A DNA stretch of 9,802 nucleotides from Synechococcales cyanobacterium PMM_0085. Its GTDB lineage: Bacteria; Cyanobacteriota; Cyanobacteriia; Elainellales; Elainellaceae. The notes beneath the pieces are model-generated. The model ran no database searches, was not told the DNA's origin, and was given only the letters and a program-made list of their open reading frames with translations. Location: NCBI GenBank assembly GCA_949127705.1, contig CASBQJ010000055.1, positions 1 to 9,802 on the forward strand. The letters run 5' to 3'. Both the position numbers and the translations under genes were made by a program. Shown here piece by piece: positions 1 through 6,905 of this stretch; position 1 is the first letter of the stretch; every line of letters begins with the position of its first letter.

Positions 1-1236
1 ATCCCTAACAGCACCGTACTTGTCTTGGCGAGGAGCGCCTTTGGCAATTCCAGCATTGATCGCAGGGCTGTTCGCTTGCAGGATGAAATTGCCGTTAGCC
101 GCATCTACAAAGCGCGGATTTTGGTTCAGCAGGTTGGGCAGCGCGCCAACAGCTAGCGAATCCGATGCTTGGAATCCCGGAATATTGTTAACCAAATTAG
201 AGCTGAAAATAATATTGGTAGATTGATTAATATTATTTGCAGCTCGATCAGGTCGGGCAGACATAATATTGTTATAAGCCCGTCCATTCTGTGAATAGTT
301 GAATGAAATCTCTCCGCTTTTAGTTAGAGTTTTAGCATTTTCATAGGTTGTATTGTTAACCACATCAACAGGATTTGAGCCTGCAAAAATGTTGATCCCA
401 GAACCACCATTGTGGTAGACCACATTGTTAGCAATTAAGGCTCTACCTCGATAGGCGATGCCCGTTGTCTCCCGATTTGAAGCGGTGTCTAGCATGATGC
501 CATGCCCTTCGGTGAGCTTGCCGCCACCTCTAAACCAAGGTACCTTCTGCTCATTATCGAAGACCGTATTGCCTCGAATAATAATTTTGTAGGCTGTTGT
601 ATTGGCATCCGAATCCCACAGCCGTAAATGGGTAATTCCTTGGGTGCCGTAGGGCGAATAGTACGCATTGCCAGACACGACATTGTTCTCAATCGTTACG
701 TAGTCTGCTTCTGTGGTGGCAATCCCACCGCCTGGGAAATTAGACACAGCGTTATGGCGAATGGTGACATGAGTAGAATGAATTTTCTCCGCTGCTGTTT
801 TGTTGGGACCCTCAATATAGGTAACTTGCACCCCATTGCCTGACGTCGCTGGATTGGTGCGATTGTCTTTTTCGGCCAGCGCATAGTCTAGGGTAATTTG
901 ATCGCGGGCACCGAGCATCGTCAGCCCTTCAATCACCACATGCGAAGACCCGGTAATGCTAACCGCGTTCCAGTTATTGCGATTGGCTTGCAGGATGGGG
1001 GTATGCCTGGGATAGGCTTTGATGGTAGTCGGCTGTGTGGCGTTAGCCTGTAGGTTTTTGATCGAGACGATACTGCTGGCTGGATTTGGGTTCGTATAGG
1101 TCCCGTTCATCACGTAGACTGTATCGCCCGCTTTCAGCACGTTTTGGACGGGTTCAAAGGTGCGAAATGCCTGTTTTTTACTTAATCCCGTGTGGCGATC
1201 GCTGCCTTTTCCCGAAACGTAGTAGATACTCGCCAT
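1..1236 (-). CDS. Right-handed parallel beta-helix repeat protein, C-terminus beyond the window
   Basis: An open frame of 412 codons begins at ATG 1236 and is still open at base 1, so the C-terminus is missing. This ATG is the only usable start: an in-frame stop lies about 16 codons upstream, with no other start codon between. No clear ribosome binding site is visible. Residues 5-48 (IYYVSGKGSD, then FRTF and AGDTVYVMNGTYT) match the entry segment of DUF1565/pectate-lyase-like beta-helix proteins. Residues 95-350 are short beta-strand rungs rich in Asn and Gly (VTIENNVVSGN, IIIRGNTVFDN, ALIANNVVYHNGGSG, VDVVNNTTYEN), the usual coil pattern with Asn ladders. Residues 372-397 (NPRFVDAANGNF, SPAINAG) form the family's end module. 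The 412 residues contain no cysteine and no N-terminal signal peptide, so a leaderless export route with a C-terminal signal is possible. Role and substrate are unknown; carbohydrate binding or lysis is inference. The gene starts 28 bp after rsmE. Confidence 0.85.
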   Translation of the reverse strand, partial: MASIYYVSGKGSDRHTGLSKKQAFRTFEPVQNVLKAGDTVYVMNGTYTNPNPASSIVSIKNLQANATQPTTIKAYPRHTPILQANRNNWNAVSITGSSHVVIEGLTMLGARDQITLDYALAEKDNRTNPATSGNGVQVTYIEGPNKTAAEKIHSTHVTIRHNAVSNFPGGGIATTEADYVTIENNVVSGNAYYSPYGTQGITHLRLWDSDANTTAYKIIIRGNTVFDNEQKVPWFRGGGKLTEGHGIMLDTASNRETTGIAYRGRALIANNVVYHNGGSGINIFAGSNPVDVVNNTTYENAKTLTKSGEISFNYSQNGRAYNNIMSARPDRAANNINQSTNIIFSSNLVNNIPGFQASDSLAVGALPNLLNQNPRFVDAANGNFILQANSPAINAGIAKGAPRQDKYGAVRD

Positions 1237-1264
1237 ACGTAGTGCTGTTGGTGTAAGGGTCTGT

Positions 1265-2026
1265 TCAAGGAGCGCAGGATGATTCTAAGCTGGCGGCAAT
1301 CAGAGCAAGTGCCACTAGGGGAGCCGTCACCGCTCGCAGCACCCGCCGCCCCAGTGAAACCGGAGTGTAGCCCGCTGCGATCGCCGCTGCACTTTCCGAT
1401 TCTGTCCAGCCTCCCTCTGGGCCAGTGGCAAGGACAATGGTGCTATTAGGCAACATTGGGAGCTGGGATGGATGTCGTCGAGACTGTAGCACATCTAGGA
1501 AGGGGAGATAGTTCCCCCGGGCTTCACAGAGATAGGCGTCTGCATTAGCCTGATGCCAGCGGGATAGAGCTTGAGACCACGGGTGCGGCTCAAACAGCTC
1601 AGGAATCATCTGACGTTCAGACTGCTCTGCCGCTTCTTGGGCAATGCGTCGCCAGCGGTCTAGCTTTTGCGGGCTAGGCTGGAGTAGGGTGCGATCGCTG
1701 AGAATCGGCACAATCGCCGCCACGCCCAGTTCGGTGGCCTGCCGCACAATATCATCCATGCCGTTGCCTTTGGGCATCGCCACCAGCAGCACAACGGCAA
1801 TCGGCAGCTCATGTTGAATAGGCAATTGGTCTAACACCTGAGCCTGACTGCCATCGGCACCTAGCTCGGCCAGCCACCAGTGCCCTTGCCCATCCATTGC
1901 AATGAAGCGATCGCCAGCCCCCAGCCGCAAGACGCGACACAGGTAATGATGTTGCTCTGGCGTCAGACTGAGGTGGGGCGGCAGCAGTTGGGAGGGGGCG
2001 ATCGCCAATCGCTGTAATTGCACCAC
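1265..2026 (-). CDS. rsmE: 16S rRNA (uracil(1498)-N(3))-methyltransferase RsmE
   Basis: RsmE uses S-adenosylmethionine to methylate N3 of U1498 in the decoding region of 16S rRNA, acting on the assembled 30S subunit. The 253-residue length is normal for the family. Residues 21-45 (HHYLCRVLRLGAGDRF) form the N-terminal PUA-like RNA-binding part. The SPOUT-fold catalytic part shows KGNGMDDIVRQATELGV (86-102), RIAQEAAEQSERQMIPEL (127-144), the SAM-binding GPEGGW (202-207) and the knot-end segment LGRRVLRAVTAP (225-236). In E. coli the last segment reads LRTET; here Val replaces the Glu. I recall this as common in cyanobacterial RsmE but could not check. The start is GTG, with a second GTG directly after it. 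An AGGCGG ribosome binding site overlaps the stop codon of the upstream anti-sigma gene, only 9 bp away, so translation is probably coupled to that gene. Confidence 0.95.
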   Translation of the reverse strand: MVQLQRLAIAPSQLLPPHLSLTPEQHHYLCRVLRLGAGDRFIAMDGQGHWWLAELGADGSQAQVLDQLPIQHELPIAVVLLVAMPKGNGMDDIVRQATELGVAAIVPILSDRTLLQPSPQKLDRWRRIAQEAAEQSERQMIPELFEPHPWSQALSRWHQANADAYLCEARGNYLPFLDVLQSRRHPSQLPMLPNSTIVLATGPEGGWTESESAAAIAAGYTPVSLGRRVLRAVTAPLVALALIAASLESSCAP

Positions 2027-2035
2027 GCCAGCCGC

Positions 2036-2782
2036 CTAGTCTTGCAACCGTAAATCGTCAAAATATTCATTGTCGATCGACGCCCGCACCAAAAACATGC
2101 AGCCGCCTACCGTTGAAGGAGAATGATTTGAGGTCGATTTAGAGCGAATGTAATCGCCCACTTTATAGGTCACACCATCCACTACCAAATCGCCTTCTAA
2201 CATATAAATTTCTTCATCTGTGGTGTGGCGATGCAGCGGATATTGCACCCCTGGCTCGGCGCGCACCAATGCTGTTGCCTCTCGCTTAGCCAAATCTAGA
2301 TACAGAATTGCCAGTGATACCCCTACAATTCGATGGGGCTGCCAAGCTAAACTTTGCGACCGAACGGTCAGGCGATCGCCACTGGTCGCCTGACGCAGCA
2401 GGATATTTGCTAGCTGGAAGGCATTTTTTACCTGACCCAGCGGAGAATTTACCACAGCCGTGGACTGATTCATCGGTTCAGCGGTCGTAGCATTCTGGAG
2501 GCTAAAATCCTCTGCCGCCGCTGGCGTTAATTCTGACTCAACCTCTGACTCAATCTGCTCAGCATTAATCCGCTCAAACAAGCGACCCTTAAGACTAGCA
2601 GCTAAAGGAATAGCCGGCGCAGTGTACGCAATTGTTGCCACCGCTCTGCGAAAATCTGCTAATTCTTCCTCTAATTCAGGACAGTCTACCAAATCACTCT
2701 GCATCCCCTGACGTTCAGTATCGCTCAACAGATCAAAGGCATCTAAGGTCACTAGATCGCAAGGGCAAAGTTCGTCGCTCAT
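2036..2782 (-). CDS. Anti-sigma factor with degenerate zinc motif and C-terminal ChrR-like cupin domain
   Basis: This 248-residue protein probably binds and holds inactive the ECF sigma factor encoded 114 bp upstream. Residues 15-50 follow the zinc anti-sigma (ZAS/RskA) pattern: the usual HLxxCxxC reads DLVDCPEL, so only Cys34 of the core triad remains; His is replaced by Asp30 and the second Cys by Leu37. A CPC pair at residues 6-8 might supply other ligands. Residues 75-115 are a polar, low-complexity linker. Residues 135-235 resemble the cupin domain of ChrR: HRH at 184-186, EE at 190-191, EGDLVVDG, VGDY and His220, giving a plausible His-His-Glu-His metal site. No membrane segment is seen, so the protein is likely cytoplasmic, unlike RskA. 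In ChrR the cupin domain is needed for release of sigma under singlet oxygen; a similar input here is inference. The gene is co-oriented with sigma and rsmE. Confidence 0.82.
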   Translation of the reverse strand: MSDELCPCDLVTLDAFDLLSDTERQGMQSDLVDCPELEEELADFRRAVATIAYTAPAIPLAASLKGRLFERINAEQIESEVESELTPAAAEDFSLQNATTAEPMNQSTAVVNSPLGQVKNAFQLANILLRQATSGDRLTVRSQSLAWQPHRIVGVSLAILYLDLAKREATALVRAEPGVQYPLHRHTTDEEIYMLEGDLVVDGVTYKVGDYIRSKSTSNHSPSTVGGCMFLVRASIDNEYFDDLRLQD

Positions 2783-2832
2783 AGTCTATAAATGTATCTT
2801 GCTCTATCCTAGCTTGAGCCCGAGCAGCAATA

Positions 2833-2892
2833 TGTCACAGCGGGTACGACTTGAAAGACGACGGTTGAAAACCGAATGGTATCTGTCACAGC
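2833..2892. repeat. Two 9-bp direct repeats TGTCACAGC flanking a short hairpin, between sigma and anti-sigma genes
   Basis: TGTCACAGC occurs at 2833-2841 and again at 2884-2892, 51 bp apart, within the 114-bp gap between the two genes. Between them CGGTT-GAA-AACCG (2862-2874) can form a 5-bp hairpin. The spacing is close to five helical turns, which would suit a regulator binding both copies on one face, but chance cannot be excluded. No good -10/-35 pair for the anti-sigma gene was found in this gap. Confidence 0.3.
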
Positions 2893-2896
2893 ACTC

Positions 2897-3469
2897 CTAA
2901 TCTAAAGGATCTAGCACCTGTCGCAATTTGCTCAAGCCTAATCGGATACGCGTTTTAACCGTACCCAGAGATTTACCCGTGAGGGTCGCCACTTCGAGGT
3001 GAGTTAAACCCTGGTAATAGGCTAGCTCTAGCACACGACGCTGTTCCTCGGGCAATTGTTGCATTGCCGTTAGAACGCGATCGCGACGCTCATTAATTAA
3101 TACGTCGGCTTCAGGGTCTGAGATCTGTGCGGTCGGCATTATTTTGGCCGCTTCGGTAGATGACTTCACCACTTTGCCAAGACGCTGCAATACTCGCAGT
3201 CGATCTAGAGAGCGGCTGCGCACTAGCATAAACAGCCAAGCGTCTACCCGACTGCGCTTGGCGTCGTAGCGACCTGCCGTTTTCCAAACCTGGCTAAATA
3301 CGTCTAGTACGGCTTCTTCAGCCTCTTCGACAGAACCCAGTATTTTGAAGGCAACCGCATACAAAACCCGAGCGTAGCGATCGTAAAGCACCGATAGGGC
3401 TTCTTGGTTTTGCTCCGCAATTTGGGCTAGAAGTAGGAATTCCTCAGTGCTGGAAACCTGAGCTACCAT
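2897..3469 (-). CDS. ECF-type RNA polymerase sigma factor (SigK/RpoE-like)
   Basis: A 190-residue group 4 (ECF) sigma factor that would direct RNA polymerase to a stress or envelope regulon. Region 2 spans about residues 24-95: ALSVLYDRYARVLYAVAFKI, then the typical EEAEEAVLDVFSQVW and WLFMLVRSRSLDRLR, covering core binding and -10 recognition. Region 4 spans about 133-183: LPEEQRRVLELAYYQGLTH, then a helix-turn-helix ending in GTVKTRIRLGLSKLR, which reads the -35 element. Regions 1 and 3 are absent, as expected for ECF factors. Length and start (ATG 3469, the first Met) are normal, although no strong ribosome binding site is visible. The anti-sigma gene follows 114 bp downstream on the same strand, the common arrangement for ECF factors controlled by protein sequestration. 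Region 4 is closest to sigma factors paired with ZAS/RskA-type regulators. The exact cyanobacterial name (sigG or another) cannot be settled here. Confidence 0.92.
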   Translation of the reverse strand: MVAQVSSTEEFLLLAQIAEQNQEALSVLYDRYARVLYAVAFKILGSVEEAEEAVLDVFSQVWKTAGRYDAKRSRVDAWLFMLVRSRSLDRLRVLQRLGKVVKSSTEAAKIMPTAQISDPEADVLINERRDRVLTAMQQLPEEQRRVLELAYYQGLTHLEVATLTGKSLGTVKTRIRLGLSKLRQVLDPLD

Positions 3470-3518
3470 ACAGAAATTAATTTAAAGGAGCTATGCTAAA
3501 GGGCGAGGAAATTGTTAT

Positions 3519-3550
3519 GTTTCCCGATAATAAAGCATAAGGCGGGAACC
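3519..3550. promoter_or_regulatory. Imperfect inverted repeat GTTTCCCG-16-CGGGAACC upstream of the sigma gene
   Basis: The arms at 3519-3526 and 3543-3550 pair at 7 of 8 positions across a 16-bp AT-rich spacer, inside the 103-bp gap between ftsY and the sigma gene. It could be an operator for the sigma gene or a hairpin in the ftsY 3' end; it lacks the T-run of an intrinsic terminator. On the minus strand the element includes GGGAAAC, which recalls the GGAAC -35 of many ECF promoters, but I found no convincing matching -10. Confidence 0.3.
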
Positions 3551-3572
3551 TGTAGATTAATCCTTAGGTAGA

Positions 3573-5111
3573 TTAGCCGCTCAAGAGCGCTTCCACGAAT
3601 TCGTAACTGGAGAAGGGACGCAGGTCTTCAATCCCTTCGCCGGCCCCAATAAAGCGAATCGGTAAACCCAACTGCTGCACAACGGCCAGAGCGATCCCAC
3701 CTTTGGCGGTGCCGTCTAGCTTGGTGAGCACAACGCCACTCAGCTGAGCCGCCTGAGCAAACACTTCGGCTTGCCGCAGCCCGTTTTGCCCCAGGGTGGC
3801 ATCGAGCACCAGCAGCGATTCAATGTGGGCTTCGGGCGCTTTTTTGTCGATAATTCGGCGAATTTTGCTCAGCTCATCCATCAGGTTTTTCTTGTTTTGC
3901 AAGCGGCCTGCGGTATCTAATAGCAGCAGTTCGGTGTGTCGAGCTTGCGCTGCTGTGATGGCGTCAAACACCACCGCGGCGGGATCGGTGTTTTTGCCGG
4001 GGTTAGAAATCACGTCTACGTTGCTGCGATCGCCCCACACTTTTACTTGCTGCACCGCCGCCGCCCGGAACGTATCGGCAGCGCCAATTAGGGTTTTGTA
4101 GCCAGACTTTTGGGCAATGTGGGCAATTTTGCCAATCGTGGTGGTTTTACCAGCTCCATTCACACCCGTCATCAGCCAAATGTTGAGACTGCCCTTGTCG
4201 GGGGCAAAGCTGGGAGCAATCGGCTTACCGCCCGGATTGTCTAACATGCCCCGCAGAATTTCTTTGAGGTAGGCGATCGCCTCATCAGGGGGGAGGGCGT
4301 CTTGGCGCAGCTTACGTTGCAGCGCTTCAATAATGTAGTCGGTGGCGGCCACGCCCACGTCGGCTTGCAGCAGCAGCGATTCAATTTCGACGACGGCATC
4401 TTGGTTGAGCGGCCCTTGCCCCACAATCGACCGCAGTTGGTTAATCAGGCTGCGACGGGTTTTGTCTAGTCCTTGGCGCAGTCGATTCAGCCAGGTAATT
4501 TCTTCTAGATCGACTTGATCGGCCTGCCGCCCCTGCGCCGCTAACACCTGCGCCGACCAGAGAAAGTTTTCATCTAGCCCGATATCGGTTGGCTCTAGTG
4601 CGGCCTCTGGTGTCACTTCAGGTTCTGCCGTCGCTAGAGCTTCTGCGTTTAGCCGCTCTAGTCGCTCTTGCCGCTCTGCTTCTGCCCGCGCCCAGAACGG
4701 TAGGACTGCGGCTTCAGGTTCTGCTTCTGCGTCTGCTTCACTATCGGGCTGGGTTTCGGGCTGGGTTTCGAGAAGCGCAGGCGGCGCTTCAGGGCTGGAT
4801 ACTTCAGGGCTGGGTACTTCAGGGGAGGCGATCGCCGCCACGGGGTGCACAGAATTGGCAGCGGCGATGTCTATGTCAGGGGCTAGTGCCGCTGCCGCCG
4901 CCGCCGCTTCTGCTTTGCGCTTTTGGATATTTTGCTGCGCTATTTTTGCCCACGCCAATACATCCTGCGCGATCGCCGGAGCGGCTTCAGTGGACTCCTC
5001 TGGCGCGGCTTCAGCTGCAGCTGAACTCTCTATCCCTGACGGTTCCGCTTCAGAACCTGGCTCAGCCGATTGCGCATCGTACTGGCGATTAAACCAATTA
5101 AAAGACGACAT
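3573..5111 (-). CDS. ftsY: Signal recognition particle receptor FtsY
   Basis: FtsY is the GTPase receptor at the inner face of the membrane that docks SRP-ribosome complexes for co-translational insertion. ATG 5111 gives 512 residues; an in-frame GTG at 5123 would add four. ATG is preferred because SSFNWFNRQY then sits at the N-terminus, as in other cyanobacterial FtsY. Residue numbers below count from the GTG. Residues 15-185 are an acidic, Ala/Glu/Pro-rich A domain, very variable in this family. The N domain covers about 205-300 (helical; LLLQADVG at 250-257). The G domain covers 311-516, with the P-loop GVNGAGKTTT (320-329), DTFRAAA (350-356), DTAGR (403-407), TKLDGTAKGG (467-476) and GAGEGIEDLRPF (493-504). 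All GTPase motifs are intact. The N-domain length alone explains the size above the family core. It follows nusB by 95 bp and is probably co-transcribed with it. Confidence 0.96.
   Translation of the reverse strand: MSSFNWFNRQYDAQSAEPGSEAEPSGIESSAAAEAAPEESTEAAPAIAQDVLAWAKIAQQNIQKRKAEAAAAAAALAPDIDIAAANSVHPVAAIASPEVPSPEVSSPEAPPALLETQPETQPDSEADAEAEPEAAVLPFWARAEAERQERLERLNAEALATAEPEVTPEAALEPTDIGLDENFLWSAQVLAAQGRQADQVDLEEITWLNRLRQGLDKTRRSLINQLRSIVGQGPLNQDAVVEIESLLLQADVGVAATDYIIEALQRKLRQDALPPDEAIAYLKEILRGMLDNPGGKPIAPSFAPDKGSLNIWLMTGVNGAGKTTTIGKIAHIAQKSGYKTLIGAADTFRAAAVQQVKVWGDRSNVDVISNPGKNTDPAAVVFDAITAAQARHTELLLLDTAGRLQNKKNLMDELSKIRRIIDKKAPEAHIESLLVLDATLGQNGLRQAEVFAQAAQLSGVVLTKLDGTAKGGIALAVVQQLGLPIRFIGAGEGIEDLRPFSSYEFVEALLSG
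4745..4825. repeat. Short in-frame tandem repeats in the ftsY A domain
   Basis: Two copies of a 12-bp unit (CGGGCTGGGTTT, 4745-4756 and 4757-4768) are followed by a 15-bp unit at 4786-4800 and 4801-4815 plus a partial third copy to about 4825. Both unit lengths are multiples of three, so they keep the frame and encode the TQPE-TQPD and PSPEV/SSPEA stretches of the acidic domain. They are a likely source of length variation between strains. Confidence 0.7.
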
Positions 5112-5153
5112 AACCCTTACCACTAGCGCCTAAACAGCACCCAAATAGTTTTA

Positions 5154-5202
5154 GCTTACGGTAGTTTCTGCGCGTACGGGTAGCTGCTTCGCTTACAGTA
5201 GT
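5154..5202. repeat. Three iterated copies of GCNTACNGTAG-like motif between nusB and ftsY
   Basis: GCTTACGGTAGT (5154-5165) and GCTTACAGTAGT (5191-5202) differ at one base. A looser copy, GCGTACGGGTAG (5172-5183), lies between them, so the starts are 18 and 19 bp apart. All lie in the 95-bp gap before ftsY. They may be a repeat remnant or a binding array; no function is shown by the sequence. Confidence 0.4.
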
Positions 5203-5206
5203 CGGC

Positions 5207-5824
5207 CTACCTAGCCCTAGCCTGTTCAACGACGCGACGCAGCACACCATTAATAAACCGATGGCCTTCGTCATCACTGTAACGCTTGGCCAACTCGACC
5301 GCTTCGTTGATCGCCACCCGGTCGGGAATCTCCATAAACATCATTTCTGTAACCGCAATGCGCAAGATATCGCGGTCGATGCGGGGTAACCGATGCAGCT
5401 GCCAGTCTACCATCGCCGTTGATAGCTTCAAATCGACCGCTTCTCGGTTGCTGTTTACCACTTTGAGCAGGTCAAGGGTGTAGTCGCGCACATCTTGCTG
5501 GTTTGCCAGCTGAATTAATTCGGGTAGCTCGACCGCGATCCCTAAGCGATTGATCGCAGCTTGGGTCAGGGCGATCGCCTCTTGTACCATGACTCGAGCA
5601 CTTTTGGCGTCAACGGCGTGGGTTTCGCTACTGAGCAGGCGATCGCTGCCCCGTTCTAGCTCTGCCGCCGCCGTTTCGAGCGTATCGTGTGCCTCTGCCG
5701 TTAGGGTTCGGACTGAGGCTAGAGCCACATTTTGGAAGGTCTGAACATCTAGCTTTTCGGGCGTTGTAGGCAGCTGGCTAATGCTCAAAAGAGCCAATTC
5801 GCGAGCAATTCGACGGGCTTGCAT
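5207..5824 (-). CDS. nusB: Transcription antitermination factor NusB
   Basis: NusB binds boxA of rRNA leader transcripts together with S10 (NusE) and supports antitermination and rRNA maturation. The protein has 205 residues, longer than the roughly 140 of E. coli. The extra length is an insert after the first helix: residues 1-17 (MQARRIARELALLSISQ) form the conserved start, and about 20-100 holds an added helical, Glu/Ala-rich segment. Residues 105-200 are the classic core, with VDWQLHRLPRIDRDILRIAV (139-158), EIPDRVAINEAVELAKRYS (165-183) and FINGVLRRV (190-198). All the C-terminal signature is present. The ATG at 5824 begins directly with the conserved ARRIAREL block, which supports this start. 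The gene lies 61 bp after the DUF502 gene and 95 bp before ftsY on the same strand. Confidence 0.95.
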   Translation of the reverse strand: MQARRIARELALLSISQLPTTPEKLDVQTFQNVALASVRTLTAEAHDTLETAAAELERGSDRLLSSETHAVDAKSARVMVQEAIALTQAAINRLGIAVELPELIQLANQQDVRDYTLDLLKVVNSNREAVDLKLSTAMVDWQLHRLPRIDRDILRIAVTEMMFMEIPDRVAINEAVELAKRYSDDEGHRFINGVLRRVVEQARAR

Positions 5825-5885
5825 GGGAAAAAGGGTGAGGAGTGGGTAGAAAAGTCACGGGCTTGGTCAAGAATTTGGGATAGCT

Positions 5886-6662
5886 TTACCCTCTTTCCCC
5901 ATACTCTTCATCCGACAACAGCGAATATGCCTGCCGTTTAATGTCGGGTAGCGGCGGCTCTAGGGCTGGCTCTAACCGGCGATCGCTATAATCTGCGGCA
6001 GCATAGTCTCCAACCGCCAAGGCAGCGCCCATATTGGGACCCACGATCCCACCCGACACCACCAGCTTAAAGGCATCTTCTACCGACATCGCCAGATTAA
6101 GCACGTCGGTTTCCGATACGATCGCGTACCAGCCCGTGGTGGGGTTCGGCGTGGTCGGGATAAAAATATTCAGCATGGAATCTGGCATTTGCACCGAAGC
6201 CGCAGGCGTAAAGCCACCCGTGACAAATCCAACCGACCACACTCCCTGGCGAGGATATTCCACCAAAACCACGCGCCGAAACTTGTTATTCGACTCGCGC
6301 AACAGGGTTTCTAGTAGCTGCTTCAGGGTTTTGTACAGCGACCCGGCCAAGGGAATGGCTTGGAGAATCTGTTCACCTAGATCTAGCAGCCAGCGACCTG
6401 CAATGTTGCGCGCCATTAGCCCAATGAGCAAAATGAACGCCAGCGGCACAGCAAACCCTGTCGCCAGGTTGAGGACATCTCCCAGCAGGGGCGGCAAGTC
6501 GTTGAAGGGGTTGATCTGCTTGGGAATGCGGGTCAAAAAGTTGATCACCCAGCTGGCAATGGTGATGGTCAGCCAAATGGTGGTTGCCAGGGGGATGACC
6601 ACTAGCAACCCGGCGATCAAATCGCTCTTCAAATCTTGCTTGATGCGGTGAATAACAGACAA
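5886..6662 (-). CDS. DUF502 family membrane protein
   Basis: A 258-residue protein of the DUF502 family; its function is not known. Two hydrophobic segments, about residues 15-44 and 66-88, should span the inner membrane. They are followed by the conserved LGEQILQAIPLAGSLYKTLK (95-114) and a soluble beta-rich region with VVLVEYPRQGVWSVGFVTG (131-149), FIPTTPNPTTGWYAIV (167-182) and SVEDAFKLVVSGG (193-205), all typical family blocks. The last 35 residues are charged and variable. The start codon is TTG at 6662: an in-frame stop lies just upstream, there is no early Met, and a strong ribosome binding site is well placed. Family members often lie near nusB and ftsY in cyanobacteria, as far as I recall, and the three probably form one transcription unit here. 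A link with SRP-dependent insertion is only guilt by association. Confidence 0.92.
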   Translation of the reverse strand: MSVIHRIKQDLKSDLIAGLLVVIPLATTIWLTITIASWVINFLTRIPKQINPFNDLPPLLGDVLNLATGFAVPLAFILLIGLMARNIAGRWLLDLGEQILQAIPLAGSLYKTLKQLLETLLRESNNKFRRVVLVEYPRQGVWSVGFVTGGFTPAASVQMPDSMLNIFIPTTPNPTTGWYAIVSETDVLNLAMSVEDAFKLVVSGGIVGPNMGAALAVGDYAAADYSDRRLEPALEPPLPDIKRQAYSLLSDEEYGERG

Positions 6663-6667
6663 CCTAG

Positions 6668-6673
6668 TCTCCT
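6668..6673 (-). promoter_or_regulatory. Ribosome binding site AGGAGA that fixes the TTG start of the DUF502 gene
   Basis: On the minus strand AGGAGA ends 5 bases before the TTG at 6662. It is the clearest Shine-Dalgarno sequence in the window and, with the in-frame TAG just upstream, makes TTG the only credible start. Confidence 0.75.
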
Positions 6674-6875
6674 AGTCAATGGACAGATGAGATGAACCGG
6701 AAAATCCAACCGAATCGAATCACTCCAAACTCTACTCAACCCACCCGTTGTTCTCTTAAACCTCCAATCTACCAGCTTCAGCCTCATCCACAAAACTCAC
6801 ACGGCTGATTCAACGCCTAGCGAGCCTCAAAGCGACAGGTAAAAGCAGGAGCGCATGGGCGATCGCTCTTAGTCT

Positions 6876-6905
6876 GTTATCCCTCATATTCGTAAGTTTT
6901 GTAAA
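6876..6905 (-). promoter_or_regulatory. Candidate promoter for the DUF502-nusB-ftsY unit
   Basis: On the minus strand TTTACA (6905-6900) and GATAAC (6881-6876) are 18 bases apart. They match the housekeeping consensus at 5 of 6 and 4 of 6 positions. Transcription would start near 6869, leaving a leader of about 200 bases before the TTG. The match is modest and based on inspection only. Confidence 0.3.

Noticed and set aside
20..884. Small frames on both strands within the beta-helix gene
   Set aside because: The 412-codon minus frame across the whole segment carries the beta-helix pattern; the small frames are shadows and have no motif.
3552..3575. Direct repeat GTAGATTA at 3552-3559 and 3568-3575
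   Set aside because: Only 8 bp, AT-rich and overlapping the ftsY stop codon; likely chance.
4745..4825. Repeats in ftsY as a possible mobile element or frameshift site
   Set aside because: Units are 12 and 15 bp, keep the frame and lie in the variable acidic domain, with the GTPase domain intact downstream.
4589..5133. Long plus-strand frames opposite the ftsY N-terminal region (4589-5092 and 4855-5133)
   Set aside because: They are antisense to the Ala/Glu-rich A domain, whose GC-rich repetitive codons keep the opposite frames open. Their translations are low-complexity with no recognisable domain.
6034..6651. A 205-codon plus-strand frame opposite the DUF502 gene
   Set aside because: The minus-strand frame encodes clear DUF502 blocks and has a strong ribosome binding site; the plus frame has neither and no family-like motif.
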